From: Pseudomonadota bacterium
GTDB lineage: Bacteria; Pseudomonadota; Alphaproteobacteria; Rhizobiales; Hyphomicrobiaceae
Direction: 5' to 3'
Length of the DNA: 64,000 nucleotides
Assembly (NCBI GenBank): GCA_018242215.1
Contig: JAFECG010000028.1
Span: 1 to 64,000, forward strand
Under the pieces are notes generated by a model, which was not told the DNA's origin, made no database searches, and saw only the letters and a list, made by a program, of their open reading frames with translations. Within the stretch, counting starts at the first letter, position 1. Every line of letters begins with the position of its first letter. Position numbers and translations under genes: made by a program. Positions 24,680-35,560 of the stretch are shown here, one piece after another.

Positions 24680-25874
24680 GGAGATTCACCTTCAGCCTCT
24701 GAACGAAGCCGCCTTCGGTTGCAAGATTGTCATAGATGATGAGCGTCGGATCGACCTTCGGAAGAAGATCAAATCCGCAAGTGACGGCGACCGGTGCCGG
24801 CACGGCCGGGAAAAGATGCAGCTCACGCAGCCCCGGATGGTCCTGTTGGATTTCGGCGAGCAACGCGCGGTAACGCGCGCGAAACGCTTCGAGATCGTCG
24901 CGCTGCCGGATCAGCGACCGATGCGGAACGATATCGCGTGGGTAAATTTCATAGAGGGTGTAACGCTCATCGATGGAAGACGGCAGTGACTCGGCGGCGA
25001 AGGGTCCGCTGACCGACAAAACCAGCCCCACGCAATGCGGGGCTGTGCCCTGACGAAGCTGGCGCGCGCTGAAACGCACGGGCGTATCGCCTTCATACCA
25101 GGTCCAGCGGTTGTCGGATCGGGTGCGATGGCATTGAAAAAAATCCGTCGACACCTTGTTGCTCAGCGCGTGCCCAAAAAGCATTAGGAGCGGAATCGGG
25201 GCAAGCGCGAAAACCGATAGATGGCCCGTGCGCTCGAGCTCGCCGCCGGTGTCATAAAGCCGTGCAACGTTCTTTTGGATGCGCTCAGCGGCCAGCTCAT
25301 AAAAGGCGCCGCTGCGCTCGGGACCGATGTCTACGAAGTCGATCTCGAGCGGATTATCGGCGGGATAGCGCGGCTGCAAGGCTTCGAAGATTTCGCGCCG
25401 GTTGACGTGCACGATATCCGACCCGATCTGGACTTTAAGCGTTACGACCGTCGTCTGCATGGCGGGGCCGATGGCGGTTACGCGTTTGATTCGCGCCTCG
25501 TGCTCGCGTTTGCGCTGTTCGAGCATCGCGCGGGTATAGCGTTCGGGATGATCGTCAATGAGCTTGTGGTCGCGCGCGCAGAGCAACATCAGGTTTGAAA
25601 CGTCGTCGATATCGGTGGGCCGATCTTCAAACCCGCGTGGGCCGAGCGTGCTGAATGCCACGATGTGAGCGTTTTCTGCGAAGTTGCCGGACTCGCCGGT
25701 GATGGGGTGAGTGTAGAGAAATTCGTTGCAGAACTCGCACCGTCCGGCTGCGCCCGCAACGAGGAGGAGTTCCGTCAGCCGTTTGATCTTCGACCGAGCC
25801 ACCGGGTAGACCGGCGGCGCTACCGGGGCCGGCGGCTGAGATAAGGTCGGCGAGTCGATGGGGGATGCAACCAT
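24672..25874 (-). CDS. cap5: Cap5-type HNH-SAVED effector nuclease
   Basis: A 400-residue protein. The N-terminal HNH nuclease has CEFCNEF (C46, C49), AENAHIVAFS (H70), SNLMLLCARDH (C99, H103) and KLIDDHPERY. Residues from about 170 form a SAVED domain, which binds the cyclic nucleotide and makes the nuclease oligomerise and degrade DNA. Order and length fit Cap5. ATG 25874 has AAGGAGG 6 bases upstream; the longer frame to 25934 runs into the control region. It is the first gene of the CBASS operon, ahead of the CD-NTase and E2-like genes. Confidence 0.9.
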   Translation of the reverse strand: MVASPIDSPTLSQPPAPVAPPVYPVARSKIKRLTELLLVAGAAGRCEFCNEFLYTHPITGESGNFAENAHIVAFSTLGPRGFEDRPTDIDDVSNLMLLCARDHKLIDDHPERYTRAMLEQRKREHEARIKRVTAIGPAMQTTVVTLKVQIGSDIVHVNRREIFEALQPRYPADNPLEIDFVDIGPERSGAFYELAAERIQKNVARLYDTGGELERTGHLSVFALAPIPLLMLFGHALSNKVSTDFFQCHRTRSDNRWTWYEGDTPVRFSARQLRQGTAPHCVGLVLSVSGPFAAESLPSSIDERYTLYEIYPRDIVPHRSLIRQRDDLEAFRARYRALLAEIQQDHPGLRELHLFPAVPAPVAVTCGFDLLPKVDPTLIIYDNLATEGGFVQRLKVNLHE

Positions 25875-25955
25875 AGGCCCTCCTTCGGGCAAAAAAATCA
25901 CAAAAATAGGCGCACAAAGACGCTTTTGAAACAAAAAGAGGTAGAAAAAGTAAGC

Positions 25956-26025
25956 CTACTCCGAACGCGGAACGTAGGGAGGCCGATGCGCGTTGTCAAG
26001 TACCGGCTGTATCGCTACTCTGAAC
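25956..26025 (+). promoter_or_regulatory. CBASS/capH control region with repeated site
   Basis: CTACTCCGAAC (25956-25966) and CTACTCTGAAC (26015-26025) are 10 of 11 identical direct repeats 59 bases apart between the divergent operons. The left copy also sits in an imperfect palindrome, CCTAC ... GTAGG (25955-25978). A capH promoter can be read as TTGTCA (25993-25998), a 17-base spacer and TACTCT (26016-26021), so the right copy covers the -10. These are likely operators for the CapH repressor; the left one could act on the CBASS promoter. Inference from position and repetition. Confidence 0.55.
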
Positions 26026-26046
26026 CTCGCAATAGGGGAGGCATGC

Positions 26047-26364
26047 ATGGCAACAAGCTTAGGGGAGAGAATCCGCGCGCTTCGAAAAAAGAAAGGATTC
26101 ACGCTCGACGAACTCGCCCAACGCTCAGAATCGAGCAAAAGCTACATCTGGGAATTGGAAAACAAGGACCCGCCGCGTCCTTCGGGCGAGAAACTGGCCT
26201 TGATCGCCGCGGCCCTCGACGTCACGACGGATTACCTGCTTGGCGCCGAGAGCGAAGACACGGCCGAGGACCGGGCGTTTTTTCGCAAATACCAGAGAAT
26301 GGACGACGCGCAGAAGAGTCAAATCCGGCAGATGCTCGAGATTATCAATAGCAAAAAGAAATGA
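26047..26364 (+). CDS. capH: CapH-type HTH regulator of CBASS
   Basis: A 105-residue XRE-type repressor: an N-terminal helix-turn-helix (residues 5-60: GERIRALRKKKGFTLDELAQ, then SKSYIWELEN) and a short helical tail for dimerisation. ATG 26047 follows GGGGAGG; the longer frame from 25993 would start inside the promoter. Its stop overlaps the start of the metallopeptidase gene (ATGA at 26361-26364). In known CBASS systems CapH represses the operon until CapP cleaves it. Divergence from Cap5 and the repeated sites in between fit that scheme. Confidence 0.85.
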   Translation: MATSLGERIRALRKKKGFTLDELAQRSESSKSYIWELENKDPPRPSGEKLALIAAALDVTTDYLLGAESEDTAEDRAFFRKYQRMDDAQKSQIRQMLEIINSKKK

Positions 26365-27254
26365 CGGATCACGGCCGCCGCCCAAAACGCTGGGCAAACG
26401 ATTTGAACACGATCCTCGCGGCGGCGCTAGGCGATGACCGCTTTCCCATTCCCGTTGAAACCTTAGCCAAGGATTTTTCCAAGCAACGTTTTCCGGCATC
26501 GCCCATTGTCGAGGTGATGGCCCGCCCGCTCGGCAGCTTCGAAGGCGCGCTCTATCCTGTTCAAGACAAAACGGCCTGGGCCATTCTTCACAACACCGAC
26601 GTGTCGCCGGGGCGCCGCCGTTTTACGGTCGCGCACGAATTCGGGCATTATTTGATGCACCGGGACCTGCTTCCAGACGGGATCGCGTGCAACGAAGAAG
26701 CAATAACGTTCCGTGCCGGGGAGGAACTCGAAGAAGAAGCCGATACCTTCGCGGCCTATTTGTTGATGCCGCTGGATGATTTTCGCGAGCAACTGGAAGC
26801 CGACAAAAAGCCGTCGCTCGCTGAATTCGATGCGGTTAAGGACCGCTACGGTGTTTCTTTGATCGCGTGCATCCTGCGGTGGCTCGAATACACGGCTTGC
26901 CGATCGATGCTAGTCGTCTCGCGCGATGGCTATATCTTGTGGGCTAAATCCAGCAAGGCTGCGCTGCGCAGCCGTCTCTATATCCGAACGCGGGGCGTGC
27001 CGCCGGTGCCGGTGCCTGCCCAATCTCTTGCCGGGCGACGGGATTTCGATGATCTCGGCCAGGAAGGCGTTGAGCACCCGGCGGGCGCATGGTTCCAGGA
27101 GCCTTGTCTGGAGATCACCGTGATTTCCGACAAGTACGATCAAACCATCTCCATCCTTCATTTTGACGGGCGGCCCACATTTGAATTCGAAGACGTGACC
27201 GAAGAGGACGCCTTTGATCGGCTCTCGCCCAAGACGCGCGAGCGTTTCGAATGA
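26361..27254 (+). CDS. capP: CapP-type ImmA/IrrE metallopeptidase
   Basis: A 297-residue protein. FTVAHEFGHYLMH (residues 88-100) is the zinc HExxH motif, and ELEEEADTFAAYLLMP (about 122-137) supplies the third Glu ligand and family helix. This is an ImmA/IrrE (COG2856) protease. A Cys at about residue 110 (DGIACNEE) could be the cysteine switch described for CapP, which keeps the zinc inactive until DNA damage. The C-terminal 120 residues are a sensory-like strand-rich domain. Coupled to capH by ATGA. Expected role: cleave CapH and switch on CBASS when foreign or damaged DNA appears. Confidence 0.85.
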   Translation: MTDHGRRPKRWANDLNTILAAALGDDRFPIPVETLAKDFSKQRFPASPIVEVMARPLGSFEGALYPVQDKTAWAILHNTDVSPGRRRFTVAHEFGHYLMHRDLLPDGIACNEEAITFRAGEELEEEADTFAAYLLMPLDDFREQLEADKKPSLAEFDAVKDRYGVSLIACILRWLEYTACRSMLVVSRDGYILWAKSSKAALRSRLYIRTRGVPPVPVPAQSLAGRRDFDDLGQEGVEHPAGAWFQEPCLEITVISDKYDQTISILHFDGRPTFEFEDVTEEDAFDRLSPKTRERFE

Positions 27255-27267
27255 GCGCTGGCGCCGC

Positions 27268-27711
27268 TTAACCGCCGAATGCCCAACTGATTCCGAGCGT
27301 AACGAGCTGAGAGACAGCCGTCTGCACGGCCTCTTTAGAGGCATTCTTTGCGAGCTTTTTGCTGAGGCTGATCGCTTCCTCGCCGAGACTCTTAGGCTTT
27401 TCGCCTTTCGGCTTCATGGTCTCCGGTAAATCGCGGCGCAGAGCCTCGAAGGCGCGGGGCGCCAGAACGTAGCGGTATTGCATCTTGTCCTTGGTGTCGG
27501 ATTCGTCCCTGAATTGAAGAAAGCCGGTTTCCCGAAGCCAGTCGATCGTCCCTTGCACGATCGCGGTTTCGGCAGCTTCAGACTCCCGTCTCGGCAAATT
27601 GACGGCCTTCATGATTTCCACGTTGTCCAGCCGCCGGGGCACGGGGAAAGCTTCATAGAGAACGCCGAAAACATGGAGCGCGTAAGCATCAAACCGTTCA
27701 ATGTTTTTCAT
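27268..27711 (-). CDS. Hypothetical protein next to capP
   Basis: A 147-residue protein, convergent with capP (13 bases between stops). The first 100 residues look like a winged-helix unit (VLYEAFPVPRRLDNVEIM, then IVQGTIDWLRETGFLQFRDE), and the tail has a Lys-rich helix followed by a hydrophobic, Gly-ending segment (VSQLVTLGISWAFGG). That end could insert in a membrane. No known family. It could be an accessory toxin or regulator of the defence island; no further support. Confidence 0.55.
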   Translation of the reverse strand: MKNIERFDAYALHVFGVLYEAFPVPRRLDNVEIMKAVNLPRRESEAAETAIVQGTIDWLRETGFLQFRDESDTKDKMQYRYVLAPRAFEALRRDLPETMKPKGEKPKSLGEEAISLSKKLAKNASKEAVQTAVSQLVTLGISWAFGG

Positions 27712-28088
27712 TATCCGCTCCCATTACTGTCGCCGATTGATTGCAGTTGGTAAGTTCATGCTCGGTCATAACCATTAGGGGATCCGAACCTTCAGCTATC
27801 TCGTACAGGCTAGTCGGTCGTTCAGATGTCGGCTTGTGGGAGAATGCCGCCCTAGTCCGGCGATCAATCGAATTTAAATGCCGATACGCAGAGAGTTATT
27901 TAACCGATAATTCGAGATCAGTCGCTCCGGCAAAATCAGTCCTCGACTTCTGCCACGAAGGACGCATTGGTTTGGGGTATCGACGGCCGGCACGTTTGCT
28001 CGCCGGACGTTAAGAGATCGCCTCGCAGTTGCGGGGCTTCGGGCAGTGGGAGCGCCAACGGGGCGCGCCAATAGCCACGGAGCCCAAC
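27712..28088. other. Intergenic before the recombinase module
   Basis: The stretch holds the divergent start regions of the hypothetical gene and the DUF3489 gene. A small plus frame (27741-28013) and minus frames (27874-28322) have no protein-like features. No tRNA or clear attachment repeat seen. Confidence 0.4.
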
Positions 28089-28439
28089 ATGACCGCAATT
28101 GAAGTTCATTCCTTGCCCAAAGCCAAGCGAGCAACTCCGCCGGCCAGCAAAGCGAGCAAATCGAAGCGCAATCTGAAACAGCCAAAACCAGCGGCAGCAA
28201 CTGCAGGACAGCCTGACACGCCAGCGCGCAGCACGAAGCAGGATCGCGTCCTGTCGCTGTTGAGCCAGCGCAACGGCGCGACCATCCCCGACATGATGCA
28301 AGCGACTGAGTGGCAACAGCACAGTGTCCGAGGCTTCCTCGCGGGAACGGTCAAGAAGAAGCTCGGACTCGCTCTGACGTCCTCCAAATCCGACGGAGAG
28401 TTACGGCGGTATCGCATCGTTCCACGCCGCGACCGTTGA
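28089..28439 (+). CDS. DUF3489 protein
   Basis: A 116-residue protein with a Lys/Ala/Pro-rich N-terminus and the DUF3489 domain from about residue 48: KQDRVLSLLSQRNGATIPDM, then WQQHSVRGFLAGTVKKKLG and a closing RRYRIV strand, a winged-helix-like fold. ATG 28089 follows GGAG by 6 bases. In alphaproteobacterial mobile elements this gene regularly precedes DUF2924 and a large serine recombinase, as here. Possibly a DNA-binding accessory factor of recombination; function not established. Confidence 0.85.
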   Translation: MTAIEVHSLPKAKRATPPASKASKSKRNLKQPKPAAATAGQPDTPARSTKQDRVLSLLSQRNGATIPDMMQATEWQQHSVRGFLAGTVKKKLGLALTSSKSDGELRRYRIVPRRDR

Positions 28440-28440
28440 G

Positions 28441-28917
28441 ATGGCAAAGCCGTCGCTGGACCTATCTGCAGAGATCGCGCGGCTCGAGAGCCTTGCGATC
28501 GATGCGCTGCGCAATGAGTGGCGGCGTCTCTATCAGACGTCGCCACCCAAACGCCTGAGCCGCGATATCCTGCTGCGGGGGATCACCTACAGGCTCCAGG
28601 AGCTGGCGCATGGCGGACTGTCGAAAAGCACGGTTCGCAAGCTCCAGTCCTCGACGTCGGATTGCCTCTTCAGCAGGAGGCGTCGTCGGGCTGCCGCGTT
28701 CAAGGCGGGCACGCGCCTGATTCGGGAATGGCGCGGGCAGACGCATACTGTCGTCATCCTGGACGACGGCGTCGAATGGCGGGGACAGCGTTACGCCTCA
28801 TTATCGATCGTCGCCCGCGAGATCACCGGCGCCCGCTGGTCTGGACCAAGGTTCTTCGGATTGAAGACCGGCGCCGACGACGCCTCGTCCTCTAGTCAGG
28901 TGAGGCATCCCGAATGA
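28441..28917 (+). CDS. DUF2924 protein
   Basis: A 158-residue basic protein starting one base after the DUF3489 stop. LRNEWRRLYQTSPPKRLSRD, ITYRLQELAHGGL, then LIREWRGQTHTVVIL and the C-terminal GVEWRGQRYASLSIVAREI block match DUF2924, which often ends in a small beta domain. Its last codons overlap the recombinase start by ATGA at 28914-28917. Known only from its steady association with serine recombinases in integrated elements; probably a helper. Confidence 0.85.
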   Translation: MAKPSLDLSAEIARLESLAIDALRNEWRRLYQTSPPKRLSRDILLRGITYRLQELAHGGLSKSTVRKLQSSTSDCLFSRRRRRAAAFKAGTRLIREWRGQTHTVVILDDGVEWRGQRYASLSIVAREITGARWSGPRFFGLKTGADDASSSSQVRHPE

Positions 28918-30596
28918 TCAAGGCCCGCTGTGCCATCTACACCCGGAAGTCCTCGGACGAGGGGCTGGAGAAGGAGTTCAACTCTCTCGACGCGCAACGA
29001 GAGGCCTGCGAAGCCTTCATCAAGAGCCAGAAGCACGCGGGTTGGAGCGCGGTCTCTGATCTCTATGACGACGGCGGTCTCACCGGCGGGACGATGGAAC
29101 GTCCAGCGCTTCAGCGGCTGCTTGCCGATATCAAGGCCGGGAAAGTCCAGATCGTTGTCGTCTACAAAGTCGACCGGCTGACACGCTCTCTGGCCGACTT
29201 CGCCAAGATCGTCGACATCTTCGATGAGCACGGCGCTTCGTTTGTGTCAGTGACTCAGCAATTCAACACCACGACGTCGATGGGGCGCTTGACGCTCAAC
29301 ATGCTGCTATCGTTTGCTCAGTTCGAGCGCGAAATCGCCAGCGAGCGCATCCGTGACAAGATCGCGGCATCGAAAGCCAAGGGCATGTGGATGGGTGGCA
29401 CCGTGCCACTGGGCTATGATGTCAAAGACAGAAAACTCATCATCAATCCGGCCGAAGCGGAAACCGTTCGCCTGATTTTTCAGCGTTATGCCGAGCTCGG
29501 CTCGGTCAATTTGCTGCAAGCTGAGCTCGATCGCCGCGGCCTGCGCAGCAAGCGCCGGGAGGGCGCGAAAGGACTGATCACGGGCGACGCTAAGTTCTCA
29601 CGCGGGATCCTGTATCTGATCCTTCAGAACCGTCTCTATCGAGGTGAAATCGCTCACAAGGGCAACGTCTATCCCGGCCAGCACGGGGCCATCATTGATG
29701 CTGAACTCTGGTCTGTGGTTCAGGAAAAGCTGGTCGCGAACCGAAAGGCCCGGTCTCTGGCGACAGGGGCTGAGGCTCCAAGCCTTCTATCAGGGCTGCT
29801 TTTTGACCATGACGGCAACCGGATGACGCCGACGCATGCCAACAAGCGCGGCCGTCGGTATCGATACTATATTTCCGCCTCCCTGCTTGAAACCCGCAGA
29901 TCGATCGGCAACACGATGCGCGTCCCGGCGAGCGAGGTGGAGGGTCTGGTCCTTGATCGCGTGCGCGCACTCCTGATGTCGCGAAGGGAGATCGCAGACG
30001 CTCTCGCAGCACTTGAATTGAGGGCTGGAGAACTGGAAGCAGCCCTAAGCCGCGCCGCGAAGTTCGGAAAAGAATGGCCCGCCATGCCGCCTGGGACCGT
30101 ACGGGCAATCGTCCGTCAGGCAGTTGCCCGCGTGACGCTCTCGCTAGATCAGATCGAGATTGTGATCGATGCCGTGCAGCTTGCGGGCGCGCTGGATGTG
30201 GAGGGAAAAAATGAGATCGCATCAGATCGGTCGATCATTCTCACGGTGCCGGCGGAGCTGCATCGTTCTGGTCAAGGCAAGCGCATGGTGATCGGTGACC
30301 CGTTGCGGAGGTCTCCCGACGCGTCCCTCGTTCAAGTGTTGCAGGAGGCCTTCTCTGTTCAGGATAAGATGTTGTTCGACACAACGGAGACCCTCAACGA
30401 CATCACCTCCGGCATCACCAAGAGCAAAGGCCGTCTGACTGCTCTGATGCGCCTGACGTATCTCGCCCCAAGCATCATCGAAGACGTCCTTGCCGGTCGG
30501 CAGCCACCAGGGCTCAGCCCAAAGCGTTTGCTCAGAACCTCCCAGGATCTGCCGCTCGATTGGAGCGCGCAGCGCAAGTTCTTGGGCTTCGCCTGA
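28914..30596 (+). CDS. Large serine recombinase
   Basis: A 560-residue protein. The N-terminal resolvase domain (about 1-150) has CAIYTRKSSDEG with the candidate nucleophile Ser and VYKVDRLTRS with conserved Arg residues. A recombinase domain (about 165-270: GYDVKDRKLIINPAEAE, then ILYLILQNRLYRGEI) and a zinc-ribbon-like or coiled-coil C-terminal part follow, giving the length expected of large serine integrases. It cuts and rejoins short DNA sites without needing host factors. It is the last gene of the accessory region; tRNA-Gln lies 213 bases beyond its stop. Confidence 0.9.
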   Translation: MIKARCAIYTRKSSDEGLEKEFNSLDAQREACEAFIKSQKHAGWSAVSDLYDDGGLTGGTMERPALQRLLADIKAGKVQIVVVYKVDRLTRSLADFAKIVDIFDEHGASFVSVTQQFNTTTSMGRLTLNMLLSFAQFEREIASERIRDKIAASKAKGMWMGGTVPLGYDVKDRKLIINPAEAETVRLIFQRYAELGSVNLLQAELDRRGLRSKRREGAKGLITGDAKFSRGILYLILQNRLYRGEIAHKGNVYPGQHGAIIDAELWSVVQEKLVANRKARSLATGAEAPSLLSGLLFDHDGNRMTPTHANKRGRRYRYYISASLLETRRSIGNTMRVPASEVEGLVLDRVRALLMSRREIADALAALELRAGELEAALSRAAKFGKEWPAMPPGTVRAIVRQAVARVTLSLDQIEIVIDAVQLAGALDVEGKNEIASDRSIILTVPAELHRSGQGKRMVIGDPLRRSPDASLVQVLQEAFSVQDKMLFDTTETLNDITSGITKSKGRLTALMRLTYLAPSIIEDVLAGRQPPGLSPKRLLRTSQDLPLDWSAQRKFLGFA

Positions 30597-30808
30597 CCAT
30601 CGAACCCAAAGATCCTCCGGTCGAAGCCCAAACCGCCCGCCCCGAAAGTCGGCAGTAGAGACGTTTTGCAGAATGCCGCGTCGGAACTCACCGATTTGCG
30701 TCTCCGCGGACCTCCGATGGTGCCCAGCCAAGGCTAAGCCGCGAGAATGTCGGCGTTATTTCGAGCGCGCCGGAATGCGGGAAAATTCTGCGATTTCAGT
30801 AAGTTGGC

Positions 30809-30882
30809 TGGCTGGGGGACTAGGATTCGAACCTAGACAGGCAGAGTCAGAGTCTGCAGTCCTACCATTAGACGATCCCCCA
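30809..30882 (-). tRNA. tRNA-Gln (CTG)
   Basis: A cloverleaf on the minus strand: acceptor TGGGGGA/TCCCCCA, D-arm GTCTAATGGTAGGAC, anticodon stem GCAGA/TCTGC with loop CTCTGAC (anticodon CTG), and T-arm CCTAGGTTCGAATCCTAG. The discriminator G is followed by an encoded CCA (30809-30811). It borders the recombinase module and the first core genes, which fits an insertion point. Sequence integrity suggests a functional tRNA. Confidence 0.95.
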
Positions 30883-31638
30883 AAGCCGGGATCAGGCGCG
30901 CCAGTCGGCCGCCGGAGCGCGGGTCATAGCAGCAGCATTCGATGTGTGCAAGGTCAGCATCCGAACTGGCCACGCTTGCGTGAAATCTCTCTACCGTCGG
31001 CATCCGAATGCAGAGGGCGATTGGGCCGAGCCTGACTTTGACCGATGCGATAAACGGTGACGCCCGAGCGACTCGTCCTCTGGAGAAGCGCGGGCCAGAA
31101 TAGAAAATTCACGCATTGTCCTGACGCCGGCAACCGCCCGAGTTATTTCTACCTGATCCTGCGAGAGGCTTTCCATGCCCGCACGATTGTCGGCATGAAT
31201 GGGCGCTCCGGCCAGGCGGGGAGATTGCGATCGAGATCGCGACGAAGCGTTTCTATTATTGGCGGTGGGCGAAGAAAGATCCTGCGCCTCGCATTGTCAG
31301 AACGCGCCCCGAGATCGTCAGAGTTTTCGATAAGCACCGTCTCGTCGCGAAGCAAGTGACACCGACGCTGTCGACGCCATCAACACGGGGAGGTGAGGCA
31401 ACTCGTACCGATTGAGCGGGCGCAAGGGCCCAGAATGCCAGTCGAATTGGCCTCAGCATGACGTCCGCCGCGCGCTATTGGGCGCATGTCTGCGAGCTGC
31501 GCATTAAACAAGACCTACTGGAGCTTTACGGCACAGCCTGACCTGTTACACTTCCCCCAACTGAGGTCCAGAACGACAACCTGAGGTGCCCGGCAGCGTA
31601 GCGGCGAGCCGGTGAAGACCAGGTCCTGGAGAATAGAC
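30883..31638. other. Intergenic between tRNA-Gln and ppx
   Basis: No confident gene. The frame 31125-31415 (plus) translates to a partly protein-like stretch (ATKRFYYWRWAKKDP, then RIVRTRPEIVRVFDK) but lacks a start codon, so it may be a remnant. The longer-named frames here are Arg/Ser-rich and unconvincing. The right end holds the ribosome site GGAG for GTG 31639. Confidence 0.4.
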
Positions 31639-32967
31639 GTGACGCCCGAACACGCAGGGCCTGATGCTTCCGATGCAGCAGGGCCCCCTGATAGATCTGA
31701 CGATGACGTTACCGGTTCCTCCGGTTCCGAAGCGCTATCGCTTTCTGAAGAAGGCGTCCGTACGGAAAATGGCCCCCAGAGATCGAATCCCATCGCCGCC
31801 GTAAGAACAGCGAACGCCGCATCGTCATCGTCAACCGGCAGCAAGCCTGTTCGATGGCGGGATTATGATCACGACGAAATGCCGTTTTCGTTCGATGCGC
31901 GCCAGCCCGGCACGGAACCGATTTACGGTGCACTCGATCTCGGAACCAACAATTGTCGCTTGCTGCTGGCGAAGCCGTCGCGCCGCGGCTTTCGCGTCGT
32001 TGATGCGTTTTCACGCATTATCCGTCTGGGAGAAGGTGTGAGTCAGACTGGGCGGCTCTCAGACCTCGCAATGGGCCGCACGATGGAGGCGCTCAAGGTC
32101 TGCGCCGGCAAGCTGAAACGCCACAACGTCTCAAGAGCGCGGCTCGTGGCGACTCAGGCTTGTCGTGTCGCAGCCAACGGCCCGGCATTCATCGCCGATG
32201 TGAAGGACAGCTTCGATCTCGATATTGAAATCCTGACACCCGAGACGGAGGCTCACCTCGCGGTCGCGGGCTGCGCGACGCTGATCGATCCAGCCGCCGA
32301 TTACGTTCTCGTGTTCGATATCGGTGGCGGCTCGTCGGAAATCATATGGCTCGACATGACGCGGCTCCGGTCGCGTCACGATGTACTGACGGGTCGCTCG
32401 GACGTCAACGACGCGATCGTCGCTTGGGAATCTCTTCCCGTTGGTGTCGTGACATTGGCCGAGCATTTTGGCGGTCGCGAGGTGACGGCTGAAAGTTTTG
32501 CCGCCATGTCCGAAGCTGTGACAGAGCTTCTTCTTCCTTTCGAGAGAAGACACCGGTTCCATGAGCGGTTGAACGGGCGGCCGGTGCACTTTCTTGGCAC
32601 TTCGGGCACGGTCACGACAATTGCAGGCGTGATGCTCGGGCTCGATCGCTACGACCGGAAACGTGTAGATGGTATCTGGTTGGGCATCGACGACATAAAG
32701 ACCGTGACGTCAGATCTGCTGACGCAGACGTATGAAGAGCGCGTTCACCAGCCGTGCATCGGGCGCGAGCGCGCGGACCTCGTGCTGGCCGGCTGCGCCA
32801 TACTCGAAGCTATTCTGAAGATGTGGCCGTCCGAGAGACTGCGCGTCGCGGACCGCGGCCTTCGGGAAGGTATTCTGATGCGGCTGATGATGGAGGACGG
32901 CGTTTGGCGATCTGGACGCCGCCGTCGCGGACGGTCGAGGCGTGGGAAGGGTGCACCGAGATCGTGA
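31639..32967 (+). CDS. Ppx/GppA family phosphatase
   Basis: A 442-residue protein of the exopolyphosphatase/guanosine pentaphosphate phosphatase family. The acidic, Ser-rich N-terminal 75 residues are followed by the ATPase-like core: [15 protein letters not shown] (phosphate loop 1), [15 protein letters not shown] (phosphate loop 2) and [13 protein letters not shown]. It hydrolyses polyphosphate or pppGpp. GTG 31639 is preferred to GTG 31612 because GGAG precedes it by 8 bases. The C-terminus ends in an Arg/Gly-rich tail. Its stop overlaps the rlmE start (GTGA), so the two are coupled. Confidence 0.85.
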   Translation: MTPEHAGPDASDAAGPPDRSDDDVTGSSGSEALSLSEEGVRTENGPQRSNPIAAVRTANAASSSSTGSKPVRWRDYDHDEMPFSFDARQPGTEPIYGALDLGTNNCRLLLAKPSRRGFRVVDAFSRIIRLGEGVSQTGRLSDLAMGRTMEALKVCAGKLKRHNVSRARLVATQACRVAANGPAFIADVKDSFDLDIEILTPETEAHLAVAGCATLIDPAADYVLVFDIGGGSSEIIWLDMTRLRSRHDVLTGRSDVNDAIVAWESLPVGVVTLAEHFGGREVTAESFAAMSEAVTELLLPFERRHRFHERLNGRPVHFLGTSGTVTTIAGVMLGLDRYDRKRVDGIWLGIDDIKTVTSDLLTQTYEERVHQPCIGRERADLVLAGCAILEAILKMWPSERLRVADRGLREGILMRLMMEDGVWRSGRRRRGRSRRGKGAPRS

Positions 32968-33683
32968 CGAGCAAGGGAAAGAATGGCGGCGGCCGTGGGA
33001 GCCTGAGCGGCGGTCAGCGCCAGCTCCGCACAAACGTCAAGACCGCTCGCAAGCGCTCGGTTTCGTCTGCGCGCTGGCTCGAACGTCAGTTGAATGATCC
33101 TTACGTCGCGGCGTCGAAGCGCGAAGGCCTGCGCTCGCGCGCGGCCTATAAACTTCGCGAGATCGACGCGCGTTATCATTTTCTGAAACCGGGTCAGCGG
33201 ATCATCGATCTCGGTGCTGCCCCGGGCGGCTGGTCGCAGGAAGCTGCCGAGCGTGTCAAGGCAGCCGACGCCAAAGGCCAGGTCGTCGCAATCGATTATC
33301 TGGCGTTCGAGCCGATCCCCGGCGTCGACATCATCGAAATGGATTTCACCGATCCGACAGCCGAAGATCTCCTTAAATCTCGGCTTCGCGGCGGCCGGGC
33401 CGACGTCGTGTTGTCAGACATGGCGGCGCCGACGGTCGGACACGCCAAGACCGACCACTTGCGCATCATGGGCCTCGCCGAAATGGCGGCGGCCTTCGCC
33501 GCGGATGTTCTGGAGCCGGGCGGCGTCTTTCTTTGCAAGGTCTTCCAGGGCGGGACAGAGCGTGACCTGCTCGATATGCTGAAGCGCGATTTCAAGACCG
33601 TGCGCCACGTGAAGCCGCCGGCGAGCCGAGCCGAAAGCTCCGAACTTTATGTGCTGGCGACGGGGTTTCGCGGAGAGGGTTGA
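32964..33683 (+). CDS. rlmE: 23S rRNA (uridine-2'-O-)-methyltransferase RlmE (FtsJ)
   Basis: A 239-residue FtsJ-type methyltransferase. SAM motif [13 protein letters not shown], catalytic Asp in VVLSDMAAP, catalytic Lys in FLCKVFQGG and Glu in [11 protein letters not shown], the Lys-Asp-Lys-Glu set of 2'-O-methyltransferases. RlmE modifies a U in the A-loop of 23S rRNA and aids 50S assembly. GTG 32964 overlaps the ppx stop; the longer frame from 32754 lies inside ppx and is spurious. The N-terminal Gly/Lys/Arg-rich 35 residues probably help bind rRNA. Confidence 0.92.
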   Translation: MTSKGKNGGGRGSLSGGQRQLRTNVKTARKRSVSSARWLERQLNDPYVAASKREGLRSRAAYKLREIDARYHFLKPGQRIIDLGAAPGGWSQEAAERVKAADAKGQVVAIDYLAFEPIPGVDIIEMDFTDPTAEDLLKSRLRGGRADVVLSDMAAPTVGHAKTDHLRIMGLAEMAAAFAADVLEPGGVFLCKVFQGGTERDLLDMLKRDFKTVRHVKPPASRAESSELYVLATGFRGEG

Positions 33684-35522
<1,839 letters not shown>

Positions 35523-35560
35523 TCTATTAGACATCAGCGCGAAGCTGCGGGAGGCCCATC

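Noticed and set aside
31125-31415. Partly protein-like open frame between tRNA-Gln and ppx
   Set aside because: No start codon upstream of the protein-like part and no family match; kept only as a possible remnant in the gap note.
32754-32963. N-terminal extension of the rlmE frame
   Set aside because: It lies wholly within ppx in another frame; GTG 32964 with GTGA coupling is the natural start.
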